Source of the DNA: a virus
IMG/VR virus record: IMGVR_UViG_3300008952_000004
Location: 62,001-126,000 of that record
Reading direction: 5' to 3' (one strand)
Length of the DNA stretch: 64,000 nt
Below are positions 9,898-20,600 of this stretch, one piece after another. Under the pieces are notes generated by a model that saw only the letters and a program-made list of their open reading frames with translations, did not search any database and was not told the DNA's origin. The position numbers were made by a program, and so were the translations under genes. The number at the start of each line of letters is the position of its first letter. The stretch's first letter is position 1.

Positions 9898-12678
9898 ATG
9901 ACTAATGGATTTGGCAAAGATTTTGGAAATAAGTTCGCAGATTTAGATGTTAAACTCGACCCGAACAGTAAGGTTCCAAAAATAGATTTCGGAAAAGAAC
10001 ATTTCACCACAGGCGGATTTCTTGGATTTACTACCGACGGTTGGACTAAACCTCAGCCCTTTCAAACAGACATAAATCTGCAAGGCACTAGCGCAAATAG
10101 AAAGTTTGTTGTATGTGAAAAAAATTGGTATACACACGTTGCAGCGTTTGCATCGGGTCAAAGACTTTCCGGTCGACCACTCAATGACTATGACACCTTC
10201 TTGGAATTAGCTCGAAAATATTGGACCATAAACCCCAAAGCCGTCGAACCTTCACTCATTTTCTTGAACCCGAGCATGATTCCGGACGAAGCGTTAGGTG
10301 TTCCATTTTTGATGAAGTTTAGTCAACCACAATATAATCCAGCACCCCCGCACGCTGGTCTTCCAGATCATATTAACCTATGGTTTGAAATTTATCAACA
10401 AATGGTGCTCTATCCAGATAAAAGTCAAATATATGATACTCAAATCATCCCAACTGCGATCCCGAATGTAAACATAACACAAAAAAATTATTCACCCGCG
10501 AAGTGGAAACAATTACTCGTGGGTGCAGAAGCCACTGTGGCTCCCGGTGAATTTGGAGTCTTGAACGAGAATGTAAAATATGAATATTTAGCGTTTCAGT
10601 TATCCTTGCCGTACAGTAAGGAGCAGTCAGATAACTCTACATTACCTAAGCAATCATATGTCGAGGTAATTCCAGAGTATAATTTTGATGCACAAAAATA
10701 TGAGCACGCAATTTCAGTAGAAACCGTACCAGAAACCATTCTACCAAACTTGTATAGTCTTCAAATTGTTTCAAATACACAACCAGATGAAATACTGGGC
10801 GTTAACGGACACATTATAAACCATGTTTCCCTACTTGCAAGGCTTAAAGTGGTTATGAACTGGGCAAACGCCACGAAAATCGTAAAAAACAATACTAACT
10901 ATTTTACAACTTACGCTGATAAGATATCTGAATTTGCAGCGATGCCTGGAGGCGTCAGCGCAGACGAAGACCTTATGTCGGTTGCGAATAAATATAAAAA
11001 TATAATTATCCCATCTCAAGAAATATCCAATTTAAAGGACATGGCAGAGAGAAAAGAACTGTATCCAATTCACACAACAATAAATATTTCGACTGAAAAA
11101 TTATCTCAATTTACCGACATATTGAGAGAGACTAATTTGCTTGATCGATTTACTATGGAGATAGTCAAGACCTATATTAACAAAGGGCACGATGTAAAAA
11201 GATTTCGGGAAGTTAATGAGTTACTTATTACCGGTGAAACTCCACTCGGCGAGCCCATAATTAAAAAATCTTCCAAAGAGGCTCTAAGAGATCAGCGCGT
11301 GTGGGATATTACAAAGACTCTGGAAGCAATTTCTTTGCTTAGTTTTGACACAGGAAAACCAGAGGTAACAGAAACACTAGAGCAACATCTGGACGCAGTT
11401 TCAGATTTAATTGTTTTGGATCCAACTGGAGACATAGAAACGCAGGAAGCAGTTCCTTCTGAGCATAAATTCTATAACAATTTGATGACTCTTATAGCAG
11501 TACAAAAATTAAAAAAGTTCTTTAAAACACGTATACGAACATATGAAGACTTGATGAAGGGCAAGTTGAATTACTCTGAGACTGTGTTATACAGAATAGC
11601 AAAAATCCCCACCGACGAGGGCGTTGCCATTGGTGATAGTGAGATCCAAAACATATGGCTAGCTAACATTAGTGAGCAGGATGTTATAACATATGTCGAT
11701 ACACAATTGAAATATGGCGAAGAATATCGCTATTCTATATATGCATATCAAATGGTACTAGAATCTGTTTATCGCTATCAAGATGTTCACGTCAATGGAA
11801 GCGAGACAGCAGCAGGTTACGATCCCGACATGCCAGCAATTGCAACTGTGGTATTACAACCACAGGTTTTGTTGGTGGAGCAAGAGGTCCATCGTTATAG
11901 CTTTATGATACTAGATAGTCCTCCTCCACCACCACAAGTTGATATTGTGCCGTATAAAGATAACCCAAGACAAATTCTTATTAATTTCAGTCCGTCTGTT
12001 GATGATTATTTAGCAGACCCGATCATTATAGAGATGGCTGACCAAACTGTGTTTGACGAAATCAGGAAGGCACAAAAAAAACCAGCGCCAGAAAAAATCC
12101 GGTTCAACGCTGACGATACAACTGGGGCTAATGGGTATTATGAGGTCTATAGAATGAACCGGAAACCGAGCCGGTGGACCGACTTTGCTGGTCATCGGAG
12201 GGCGATAATCGCGAACAGTTATGAACAAGGTTCTAACATAAACGCATCCACGGCATCATTGCGAGATAGTATAACTTCTAACACGAAATATTATTATATG
12301 TTCAGGATGGTTGATACTCACAGTCATATTTCGAATCCGACAGTTATTTATGAGATTGAAATGATTGAGGATCGCGGCGCGCATTATTTTACAAAAAAGA
12401 TTGTAGAACTCAAGCCCCGAGAACCCCGCCTGCCCTCAAAACCATGTCGGCGATTAATCGAGATCAAGCCCGCCTTGGATCAACAGTTTATGGATATGGA
12501 AAGCTTTGGGGATATGGAATCTGCTTTCAATGTTGATGCCCCTCGATTGGGTAATGCTATTTCCCCTTGGGACAAAAAATTTAAAATTAGATTTGTTTCA
12601 AGAAAAACAGGCAAAAAATTGGATCTTAATTTGACTTGCAAGGTCAAACTGGAAAAGGGCAATCCAGATAATGAATAA
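9898..12678 (+). CDS. Large virion structural protein with fibronectin III-like region
   Basis: 926 residues, starting six bases after the preceding stop. Residues roughly 690-850 look like a fibronectin type III-type beta sandwich: a Pro-rich entry, a strand with Y-E-V-Y-R, then S-N-T-K-Y-Y-Y-M-F-R and a final strand before a Glu-rich turn. Such domains are common in tail and baseplate proteins, where they bind surfaces or spread subunits. The N-terminal two thirds is mixed alpha/beta and not recognised. The gene ends the first co-translated block; the next gene has its own leader with an ACTATTTAT box. A baseplate or tail-surface role is inferred. Confidence 0.7.
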   Translation: MTNGFGKDFGNKFADLDVKLDPNSKVPKIDFGKEHFTTGGFLGFTTDGWTKPQPFQTDINLQGTSANRKFVVCEKNWYTHVAAFASGQRLSGRPLNDYDTFLELARKYWTINPKAVEPSLIFLNPSMIPDEALGVPFLMKFSQPQYNPAPPHAGLPDHINLWFEIYQQMVLYPDKSQIYDTQIIPTAIPNVNITQKNYSPAKWKQLLVGAEATVAPGEFGVLNENVKYEYLAFQLSLPYSKEQSDNSTLPKQSYVEVIPEYNFDAQKYEHAISVETVPETILPNLYSLQIVSNTQPDEILGVNGHIINHVSLLARLKVVMNWANATKIVKNNTNYFTTYADKISEFAAMPGGVSADEDLMSVANKYKNIIIPSQEISNLKDMAERKELYPIHTTINISTEKLSQFTDILRETNLLDRFTMEIVKTYINKGHDVKRFREVNELLITGETPLGEPIIKKSSKEALRDQRVWDITKTLEAISLLSFDTGKPEVTETLEQHLDAVSDLIVLDPTGDIETQEAVPSEHKFYNNLMTLIAVQKLKKFFKTRIRTYEDLMKGKLNYSETVLYRIAKIPTDEGVAIGDSEIQNIWLANISEQDVITYVDTQLKYGEEYRYSIYAYQMVLESVYRYQDVHVNGSETAAGYDPDMPAIATVVLQPQVLLVEQEVHRYSFMILDSPPPPPQVDIVPYKDNPRQILINFSPSVDDYLADPIIIEMADQTVFDEIRKAQKKPAPEKIRFNADDTTGANGYYEVYRMNRKPSRWTDFAGHRRAIIANSYEQGSNINASTASLRDSITSNTKYYYMFRMVDTHSHISNPTVIYEIEMIEDRGAHYFTKKIVELKPREPRLPSKPCRRLIEIKPALDQQFMDMESFGDMESAFNVDAPRLGNAISPWDKKFKIRFVSRKTGKKLDLNLTCKVKLEKGNPDNE

Positions 12679-12698
12679 AGCGTTTTTGTTACTAGAGA

Positions 12699-12707
12699 AC
12701 TATTTAT
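12699..12707 (+). promoter_or_regulatory. ACTATTTAT box, candidate late promoter element
   Basis: ACTATTTAT in the 65-base gap before the 304-residue structural gene; the box ends 37 bases before the ATG at 12744. It is one of eight or so copies with similar placement. A promoter role is inferred from recurrence and position. Confidence 0.5.
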
Positions 12708-12743
12708 TCCGTAAGCCTATATACTATTAACAGGAGAAAACAA

Positions 12744-13658
12744 ATGGCATTTCTTGACAACTCCGGCGACATTATTCTTGACGCTGTTTTAACTGATACC
12801 GGAAGGTTTAGACTAGCAAAGGGGGATGGCAGTTTTAAGATTGCTAAATTTGCCCTTGCGGATGACGAAATAAATTACGAACTTTATAATAAAAGCCATT
12901 CCAGCGGAAGTGCCTACTACGATTTAGAGATTCTGCAAACACCATGCCTTGAAGCTTTTACGAACAATACGTCTTCGGTTAAATATAGACTTATGTCGAT
13001 AGCACGAACAAACTTGCTATATTTGCCTGTACTTAAATTGAACGACAAAAAATTTCCAGGCAGAACGGATACTGCCAGCACACACGTTGTGGCAGTTGAC
13101 AAAGAAACTGAAAATATTATGAATGTTCAAGACGCTGGTAGTATGTACGGTGAACGACCGAAAGATTCGCCATGGCAAATTCAGCTCGACCAAGGGTTGG
13201 ACACGAATGAGCTTCCACCGAGTATGAATATCGATGCAGATTTGGTTGAAACACAATACATTGTTCAAATTGATAATCGTTTTGGAAGTATTGTATCCAA
13301 AAACGGACACCCCGCTGCTGTTTCGTTTATCGACGACGACAGCGTTGCAACATATTACTTTTCTTCGAACACTGATGATCAGTTTGTTACAAACAACTCC
13401 AATGATGACGCCGACGCAGAGAGTGAAGTTATTGCGGGACCACGCGGCACAAATTTTGCTTTTAAGATCGCATCTTCGATAGAACTTAACAGCAGTACGT
13501 ACTTGTTTGAAAAACTGGGAAGCACCGCTGCATCAGCCGGGGCAAAGCCCTCTCTTGGTTCGGACATATATTATATTGACAGCATTGTGCGGGTTACTGG
13601 AGCAACTACGGGATATAGTGTTGATATTCCAGTCCGCTTTGTTAAGAAGAAAGCGTAA
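12744..13658 (+). CDS. Virion structural protein sharing N-terminal module
   Basis: 304 residues, ATG preceded by AGGAG and by an ACTATTTAT box. The first 45 residues (L-T-x-T-G-R ... L-A-K-G ... F-A-L-A-D-D-E-I-N-Y) match in pattern the N-terminus of the 370-residue protein at 5081, suggesting duplicated docking modules. The remainder is strand-rich with Asp/Asn-rich turns and a C-terminal basic strand ending VKKK. The following two genes are also structural and separated by short gaps with good ribosome binding sites, so they probably form one late transcription unit. Function unknown; a fibre, whisker or baseplate component is the likeliest reading. Confidence 0.7.
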   Translation: MAFLDNSGDIILDAVLTDTGRFRLAKGDGSFKIAKFALADDEINYELYNKSHSSGSAYYDLEILQTPCLEAFTNNTSSVKYRLMSIARTNLLYLPVLKLNDKKFPGRTDTASTHVVAVDKETENIMNVQDAGSMYGERPKDSPWQIQLDQGLDTNELPPSMNIDADLVETQYIVQIDNRFGSIVSKNGHPAAVSFIDDDSVATYYFSSNTDDQFVTNNSNDDADAESEVIAGPRGTNFAFKIASSIELNSSTYLFEKLGSTAASAGAKPSLGSDIYYIDSIVRVTGATTGYSVDIPVRFVKKKA

Positions 13659-13677
13659 ACAATAAAAGGAAAAATCT

Positions 13678-14865
13678 ATGGCAACCACATTTAAAACATT
13701 TTTGAGCAACGACATTGCAGCATCTCGCACGATGCTCCATGAAGCAATTCCAATCACTGGGTCGCTGGTTTCGGGGACGTATGGTACCGGACCTGTTGAT
13801 CTTGGCTCTGAACCACATATAAAGAGCTATTCTCACGGAATGTTCCAGTCAGTATATGATTATCCATACCTGAGTTCTTCCGCAAATCACATTTTTGATA
13901 TTACGATCGGGCTATCTCCAAGTGGAAGCCTTTATTCTTCAACCACGAGCCAGAAAAGCAAAAAAGCGAATATTTATAACCAAATGGCGCAAATCCTGAT
14001 GGGTCATGACGCAACTGGTTCTATTCGAGAGTTTGACGAAGATGGAAACATTGTTGCCGGTGGAAATAAACTTCAAGAGGTTTTCTTTCTAAACTTTTCT
14101 CGCCTCCTCACAAAAGACGAAATTAAAAAAGGGTCCTTTGAATTAGAACTTGGCGTAAACAGTGATTACTCCGAGGATACCAAAGTAGCTCAAAAGCGAA
14201 TTAAAATCACTGATGCTAGCGGCTCCGACGGATTTCACGTCAATTCGCCCGCTGGCGAGTACGGCATCTTGTATGCTCAAACTGCTGCTGGTACTACACC
14301 ATTGTTACATAGCGAGGGTGTCAATTTACCGAATGCGAATTCTTCCAGAATTGGCAATGCTAGTTATCATCCCCCTTGTGGTTTAATATTCTATCAGGCA
14401 GGCATCATTGTTGTGTCTGGTTCAGTTTTTAATGACGCAACGGGCTCTGCTACCGCATTGGGCACAGGCATCTTGCACACAAACAACGTTGACTCTATGG
14501 AGATGCTGAACGGGAAAGGTTATACAGGATTCGGGTTTGTGACCGGATCTGCTATCGGTGTTTGTGCTGACCGAATTAGAAATCGAATTTATAATATTCA
14601 ATTCAACAACACAACAGAATTGAATTCTTCAATTTATTTCTGTCGTGTTAATCACAATGATTTCAATTATAGTTCAAACCCAACTTATTTGTCTGGTAGT
14701 AAAATTCGAATGAAAAATGCGACAACAGACAATCCAGCTACATATATCACTACGGTTGGTTTATATTCAGCAGATAATGAGTTGTTGGCAGTAGCAAAGC
14801 TCAGTGAGCCTTTGAAGAAGGACCCGTCAACTGAAATGACTTTGCGAGTACGTTTAGACTACTAA
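13678..14865 (+). CDS. Virion structural protein, paralogue of next gene
   Basis: 395 residues; ATG after AAAGGAAAAA. Rich in Ser, Gly, Thr and Asn with beta-strand periodicity, as in fibre and spike proteins. The last ~45 residues (threonine/tyrosine strand, V-G-L-Y-x-x-x-x-E-L-L-A-V-A-K-L, P-L-K-K, then R-V-R-L-D-Y at the end) align with the end of the 416-residue protein encoded next, where the same positions read I-G-I-Y ... L-I-A-I-A-K-L ... P-I-K-K ... K-L-K-L-D-F. The two are therefore probable paralogues with divergent bodies and a shared C-terminal assembly domain. No enzymatic motif. Likely tail or baseplate surface proteins. Confidence 0.7.
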   Translation: MATTFKTFLSNDIAASRTMLHEAIPITGSLVSGTYGTGPVDLGSEPHIKSYSHGMFQSVYDYPYLSSSANHIFDITIGLSPSGSLYSSTTSQKSKKANIYNQMAQILMGHDATGSIREFDEDGNIVAGGNKLQEVFFLNFSRLLTKDEIKKGSFELELGVNSDYSEDTKVAQKRIKITDASGSDGFHVNSPAGEYGILYAQTAAGTTPLLHSEGVNLPNANSSRIGNASYHPPCGLIFYQAGIIVVSGSVFNDATGSATALGTGILHTNNVDSMEMLNGKGYTGFGFVTGSAIGVCADRIRNRIYNIQFNNTTELNSSIYFCRVNHNDFNYSSNPTYLSGSKIRMKNATTDNPATYITTVGLYSADNELLAVAKLSEPLKKDPSTEMTLRVRLDY

Positions 14866-14893
14866 ATCGATATAAAGACTAATTAATAATGTT

Positions 14894-16144
14894 ATGCCAC
14901 TGTACCCATTTGAACCAAACGATGTTTTTTATAATCGTGTAGAAACTCGCCCAAAGGTGGAGTTCTTTATATACGATACAAAAGTATATTATAATAACAA
15001 TGGAAATGATATAGGACAGCACAGTGATCAGGCGACACATGTACCGTCTGGGCACATATCTCTATACGAAATGAATGTTGATAGAGACACAGATGCTGAT
15101 AATCAACTAATACACCCATTTATCACAAAAGAGAGTGGGATTACTGCTTTTAAGACTGTTAGTACTTCTAATTTTAATTCTGGGTTTCTTTATGGAGAGG
15201 AAATAGAAGGTAGCTATCCGTTGTCGGCTTCACTGGCTTTTTATCTTTATCGAAGCGAGATAGCTCCGGATATCTCCGGCGGCAAAGTAAATCGCCCCCA
15301 TCTACTGGCTTTGAAAAATACGCTCAATCATTACAAATTTCTAAGTAATCATCATGCATATTCTAGTAGTCTAGGAGACAAGGGCACCGACGATGTTCGT
15401 CTGATAAGCATCCCGTCTATTTTTTATGGCTCTAGCATAGAGAAAGGGAGCGTGAGTTTAAGGTTCTATGTCACCGGTACACTTGTTGGAGAACTTCAAG
15501 ACATTCACAAAAATGGTGAACTAATACAGGTCAGCGGCGCCGCCAACGATCTAGGTGCTGATTTCGGTTCCGGATCAGTAGCCGGAGTTGTCTTGTACAA
15601 TGAGGGGTTTGTTGTCTTGACCGGTAGTTGGTCTTTAGACCCTGTTCACACAGGATACTATACTGCTTCGGCTAATGGAATACCTCAGTGGCTAGGATTT
15701 GGTCAATCTGTCGGAAGGGATCAGTCAGATTCGAATTTGAGTTTGCCGAATTCTTCTTGGGGGGTAACCTTTAGAGGTATAAATTATGTTCCAACACTGA
15801 CGATGATGGCAAATGCTCCGAAGGGCATGTATAACCATTCAAACAATCCAACATATAAAGACTTCGGTCAAGTTGAAAAACTACCAGCTTCAGGATCAAA
15901 GATGTTTAAAGAATTTACTGAATTTAAAATAAAAAATACTGTAAGTTCTAGTTGGGATGTGCTAACATCAAGTAATATACCGAGCTATTCTACGAATTCT
16001 GCTTCTTTTGAGAAGCATACATATATTTCAAAGATTGGTATATACGATGAGCAGAAAAATCTTATTGCAATTGCAAAGCTGGCAAAACCGATAAAGAAGG
16101 CAGAACAAGATGCTTACACTTTTAAACTTAAACTAGATTTTTAA
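14894..16144 (+). CDS. Virion structural protein, paralogue of previous gene
   Basis: 416 residues. The ATG at 14894 has only a weak upstream ribosome binding sequence. The N-terminus (Y-P-F-E-P-N-D-V-F-Y-N-R) is followed by beta-rich, Ser/Gly/Asn-rich sequence typical of virion surface proteins. The C-terminal ~45 residues match the C-terminus of the 395-residue neighbour, ending K-L-K-L-D-F. The gene closes the first structural block: only three bases separate it from the RuvC-like gene, so late structural and recombination genes share a transcript here unless an internal promoter exists. Confidence 0.7.
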   Translation: MPLYPFEPNDVFYNRVETRPKVEFFIYDTKVYYNNNGNDIGQHSDQATHVPSGHISLYEMNVDRDTDADNQLIHPFITKESGITAFKTVSTSNFNSGFLYGEEIEGSYPLSASLAFYLYRSEIAPDISGGKVNRPHLLALKNTLNHYKFLSNHHAYSSSLGDKGTDDVRLISIPSIFYGSSIEKGSVSLRFYVTGTLVGELQDIHKNGELIQVSGAANDLGADFGSGSVAGVVLYNEGFVVLTGSWSLDPVHTGYYTASANGIPQWLGFGQSVGRDQSDSNLSLPNSSWGVTFRGINYVPTLTMMANAPKGMYNHSNNPTYKDFGQVEKLPASGSKMFKEFTEFKIKNTVSSSWDVLTSSNIPSYSTNSASFEKHTYISKIGIYDEQKNLIAIAKLAKPIKKAEQDAYTFKLKLDF

Positions 16145-16147
16145 AAA

Positions 16148-16678
16148 ATGATTTTAGGAATGGATATTTCCACGAGCATTACAGGTATAACCGTGCTAAA
16201 TAATAATGGCGAGGTGGTGGTGTGCGATGTTTGGGATCTTCGTAAAAATAAAAACTTTTTTCAAAAGGTGGAGAACGCGAAGAGCCATCTTGAAAGAATT
16301 AAAAAGAATCAGAAAATTGAAAGGATCTTTATTGAACAGAGCCTCCAGTCGTTCAGAACCGGTTTCTCGTCGGCGCAAACGCTCTCGACGCTAGCACGAT
16401 TTAATGGAACCCTTAGTTGGTTATGTTATGAATTGTTTGATATTGAGCCTGAATTTATTAACGCGGCAACGGCTCGCAAATTATATGGTGTTAAAGTCCC
16501 ACGCGGTCAAAAAGCAAAAGAAGTTGTTTTAAAAAAAGTTCTTGACACGGAAGAGGGTTTTGTAGTAGACTATACAAGATACGGGAACCCCAAACCGGGT
16601 ACCTATGACAGAGCAGACAGCTTGGTTATTGCGAAAGCCGGATATAGAATTTGCACAGAGAAAAATATAAAATCTTAG
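16148..16678 (+). CDS. RuvC-like Holliday junction resolvase
   Basis: 176 residues with an RNase H-like fold pattern. The first strand reads I-L-G-M-D-I-S-T-S-I-T-G (acidic residue D5), the second acidic motif is I-F-I-E-Q-S around residue 60-65, and a C-terminal Y-D-R-A-D-S-L-V-I-A helix supplies the last acidic residue. That arrangement is characteristic of RuvC-type junction resolvases. T4 itself resolves junctions with the unrelated endonuclease VII, so this would be a functional replacement for branched DNA before packaging. The 3' end overlaps the primase gene by 28 bases, and the gene sits next to the gp46/47-type nuclease, consistent with a recombination module. Confidence 0.7.
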   Translation: MILGMDISTSITGITVLNNNGEVVVCDVWDLRKNKNFFQKVENAKSHLERIKKNQKIERIFIEQSLQSFRTGFSSAQTLSTLARFNGTLSWLCYELFDIEPEFINAATARKLYGVKVPRGQKAKEVVLKKVLDTEEGFVVDYTRYGNPKPGTYDRADSLVIAKAGYRICTEKNIKS

Positions 16679-17601
16679 CAAGAGCACTGGGTACCTCATA
16701 TAAGTCTGGCGATGAGCGTCTGTACTTGTGCCCCAAGTGTAAACATCATAAAAAGAAATTATCAGTTAATATAGAATTAGATAAATTTAAATGCTGGATA
16801 TGTGAATACGCTGGACACTCTTTGAAGAAACTCATAAGAGACTTCGGCAGTCACGACTGCAACCAAAAGTGGGATTTAATTGACAGCGAGAATATTGACC
16901 TTTCAGCGTTTAAAAACATTTTTAAAGATGAGGCACAGGAATCGCCACAGCACAGAGTAGAACTCCCTCAAGAGTTTCAGACTTTGACTGGCAAGACATC
17001 GCTTCTGTCATCACCCGCAAAGAAATATCTTCAAAATCGCGGCATTTCTAAAAGGGACATCATCAGGTGGAAGGTCGGGTTTTGTCCTACAGGCGAATAT
17101 AAGGGGCGTATAATAATACCGTCTTTTTCTTTGGAAGGGGACCTTAACTATTTTGTCGCAAGGAGTTATAATGGTAATTGGAAGAAGTACATGAATCCTC
17201 CTGCGTCTAGAGATATTATATTTAATGACTTGATGATAAATTGGGATTCTGATATTGTTTTAGTTGAGGGAGTCTTTGACGCCTTGGTAGCAGGAACAAA
17301 TTCGATCCCCTTGTTGGGATCCCAGATTAAAGAAGGTTCAGTATTGTTTCAAAAGATTATTGATAAAAAACCAAAAGTTTATCTGGCTTTAGATCCAGAT
17401 ATTGAAAAAAAATCAGCAAAAATAATCAAAAAAATGTTGACATATGGCGTCGAACTTGCTAAAGTAGAGATTAAACCATATTCAGACGTCGGAGAGATGT
17501 CAAGGGAAGAGTTTCAGCGTCGGAAGTCCTCCGCAGTATCTCTTTCTACCTCATTTGTGGATTATTTTTCTTATTTGTTAGGACACACGGTTAAAATATG
17601 A
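16651..17601 (+). CDS. DNA primase, zinc ribbon plus TOPRIM
   Basis: 316 residues. Residues ~25-50 hold a zinc-ribbon pattern, L-C-P-K-C ... C-W-I-C, as in DnaG-type primases. The C-terminal half has a TOPRIM domain: I-V-L-V-E-G-V-F-D-A-L (glutamate motif) near residue 205 and Y-L-A-L-D-P-D (acidic motif) near residue 247. This would make RNA primers for lagging-strand synthesis with the gp41-like helicase at 62219. The best start is a TTG at 16651 inside the 3' end of the resolvase gene; no in-frame ATG lies close, so the precise start is uncertain. The stop overlaps the next ATG by four bases. Compact compared with DnaG. Confidence 0.8.
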   Translation: MHREKYKILARALGTSYKSGDERLYLCPKCKHHKKKLSVNIELDKFKCWICEYAGHSLKKLIRDFGSHDCNQKWDLIDSENIDLSAFKNIFKDEAQESPQHRVELPQEFQTLTGKTSLLSSPAKKYLQNRGISKRDIIRWKVGFCPTGEYKGRIIIPSFSLEGDLNYFVARSYNGNWKKYMNPPASRDIIFNDLMINWDSDIVLVEGVFDALVAGTNSIPLLGSQIKEGSVLFQKIIDKKPKVYLALDPDIEKKSAKIIKKMLTYGVELAKVEIKPYSDVGEMSREEFQRRKSSAVSLSTSFVDYFSYLLGHTVKI

Positions 17602-20600
17602 AGTTTGCACACATAGCTGATACACATATCAGAAATTTGAAATATCATTACGAGTATAGGGCAGTGTTTGAGAAACTCTACGAACACCTCCGCGCCGAAA
17701 AGGTAGACTATATTATTCATTGTGGCGACATTGCACACACTAAGACGCAGATTTCTCCGGAATTTGTCGAGATGTGTGCCAAATTCCTTGGGAACCTGGC
17801 TGATATCGCCCCAACCTATGTAATTTTGGGTAATCACGACGGAAATCTGAAGAATTCCAGCCGTCAGGACGCACTTTCACCGATTGCAGAGGCTTTGGAC
17901 CATAAAAACCTCCATTTGTTGAAGAATTCGGGCGAAACTGAGCTAAAAGACGGGTTTACTCTCAATGTTTTGTCTGTTTTTGACACAGACAACTGGGTAA
18001 AGCCCACTCCCGGTGGAGATCGGGTCAATATTGCTCTATACCATGGCTCAGTAAGCGGTTGCCAGACGGATACGGGCTGGACAATGGATTATGGCGAGAA
18101 TGACATCAGTATCTTCGACAATCACGACTATGCTTTCTTGGGAGACATCCATAAAACAGACCAGTCATTGGACAAGGAAGGTCGCATTCGGTATCCGGGC
18201 TCCACGGTCCAACAAAACCACGGAGAAACCAACGACAAGGGGTTTTTAATTTGGGATATTAAAAATCGCGATGATTATATTTGCAAACACATTGTTTTGG
18301 AGAACCCCAAGCCGTTTGTTACGATTGAAATGACCCCAAAAGGTCGCGTACCCAAAGGGACAGAGGTACCAGAAGGTGCGCGCATTAGATTGGTGTCCAA
18401 CAACAACCTTCCTCTTGATAGGATGCGCCGAGCAGTCGATGTAGTTAAAACGAGATTTAAACCGGAATCAATTACTTTTTTAAATCGTGCCGCTGGCGAG
18501 CGAGGTTCCGTTGAGGACCTTACAGACGGACTACAGCAGGAGGACTTGCGAGATATTGCAGTGCAAGAAGAACTTATCGCTGAATACCTGAAGGACTATC
18601 AAGTAGAGGATGAAACGCTGCAACGGGTGTTTGCAATGAACGAGAAATATAATTCTAAGGCAGAAGAAAATGAAGAAGTAGCTCGCAATGTGAATTGGAA
18701 ACTAACCTCTTTGGAATGGGACAATCTTTTTAACTATGGAGAGGGCAACCGAATTGATTTTACAAATTTAAGTGGCATTGTTGGGATATTTGGTAAGAAC
18801 TTCTCTGGGAAATCAAGTATCATTGATAGTTTTTTATATACCTTATTTAATTCAACTTCGAAGAACGTTAGAAAGAATTTAAACATTATCAACCAAACAA
18901 AAGAGTTTGGTAGTGGTAAGGTTACGATTGAAATTGGCAATAAAGAATATGTTGTTGAGAGAGACTCCGAAAAATATACCAAAAGACTTAAAGGGGAAGA
19001 AACAACAGAAGCAAAGACAAATACCAATTTTATAAGTAAGGATCATGTTCTACAAGAAGAGGTTAGTTTAAATGGATTGACAAGGGCAGATACCGACAAG
19101 GCTATTCGCAGGGTCTTTGGTGGTTTAGATGATTTTCTTTTAACCGCAATGTCTTCTCAGTTGGGTTCTTTGGCATTTATTAGTGAAGGTTCGACAAGAC
19201 GTAAGGAGATTCTTGCAAAGTTTCTCGACTTGGAAATATTTGATAAAAAATATAAATTGGCACACAATGACGCTGCTGATTTGAGAGGGGCACTGAAGCG
19301 CCTGGAGGAAAGAAACTTTGATGAGGAACTAGTCGAGGCTCGCCAACTATTATTTGAAAACGAAGCCAAGAGCCTGGGTCACAAGAACGCTTGCAAGAAT
19401 ATTAAGAGGAAGATAACCAAAGCACAGAAGCTTGTAACCAACCTTCAAGAGTCGATTGACGCGGTACCAGGGGAGCCAATAAATATCAAGAATGTGGAAA
19501 GGCTCCGAGAGGAGTTGATTAACTCTTTAAAAAAATACGAACAAAAAAATACAACAAATCAAAAAAATATTGAAAAAAATAATATTTTTATTGAAAAGGC
19601 AAAGAGTTTTCTTAGGGATTTCGATATAGAAAAATTAGAAGAAAAACAGCAAATTGAAAAATCCAAGAAGCAGGAACTGGATCAAATAAACAAGTCCTTG
19701 ACAGAAGAGTCTAGAACCCACGAACTGTATTGTAATCGTGCTAAAACCCTTGAAGGGGTTCCTTGTGGGAATCAGTTTGTTACTACTTGCAAGTTTATAA
19801 AAGATGCCTATAGTGCATCAAAACTGATTGATTCTGTCGCAGATAACATTGCTGAACTAGAGGGTAATACCAAGAAGATAGAACAAGAGGTCGTCGAACT
19901 TGACATGGATTCAGTTCGAACTTATATAAAAAAACATAAGGAGTTGCTTGACAAGAAAACCAAAGTAGAGAATGATAATGTCAAGCTTCGACTTGGCATA
20001 GAAAGAAGTAACAACCAAATCTTACAGGATACCAGTAGTTTAGAGAATTGTCAAGAAAAAATAGATTATTATTATGAAAACAAGACAGCAATTGAAAACT
20101 ATAATGTTCTTTTGAATCAAAAGGAAGATGCACTTATAAGTATTCGAGAATTGGAATGTTCGCTAGAAGAATGTGAAAATGAAGTGCTTGAACTTTATAA
20201 GATTCATGGTTCATACGAACAAAATATAATTAACCTTGAACAGTTGAAAGAAGAGCTTCAGCAACATAGGCAGTCCTATGAGGCATATGATCTATATTTG
20301 AAGTGTATGAATAGCAATGGAATCGCTTATGACATTATTAAAAAAAGGCTGCCTGTTATTAATAATGAGATCGCTAAAGTTCTAACCAATATAGTTAACT
20401 TTGACGTTTTCTTGGAAAATGATGGAAGAAAGCTGGACATATATATAAAGCACCCAAGATTTGAGCCAAGACCGCTGGAGTTGGGATCCGGCGCCGAGAA
20501 AACTATTTCGGCTATGGCTATCCGCCTAGCCTTACTCAGTGTATCGTCTTTGCCAAAGGGGAATGTCTTTATTCTTGATGAGCCGGGTACGGCATTGGAT

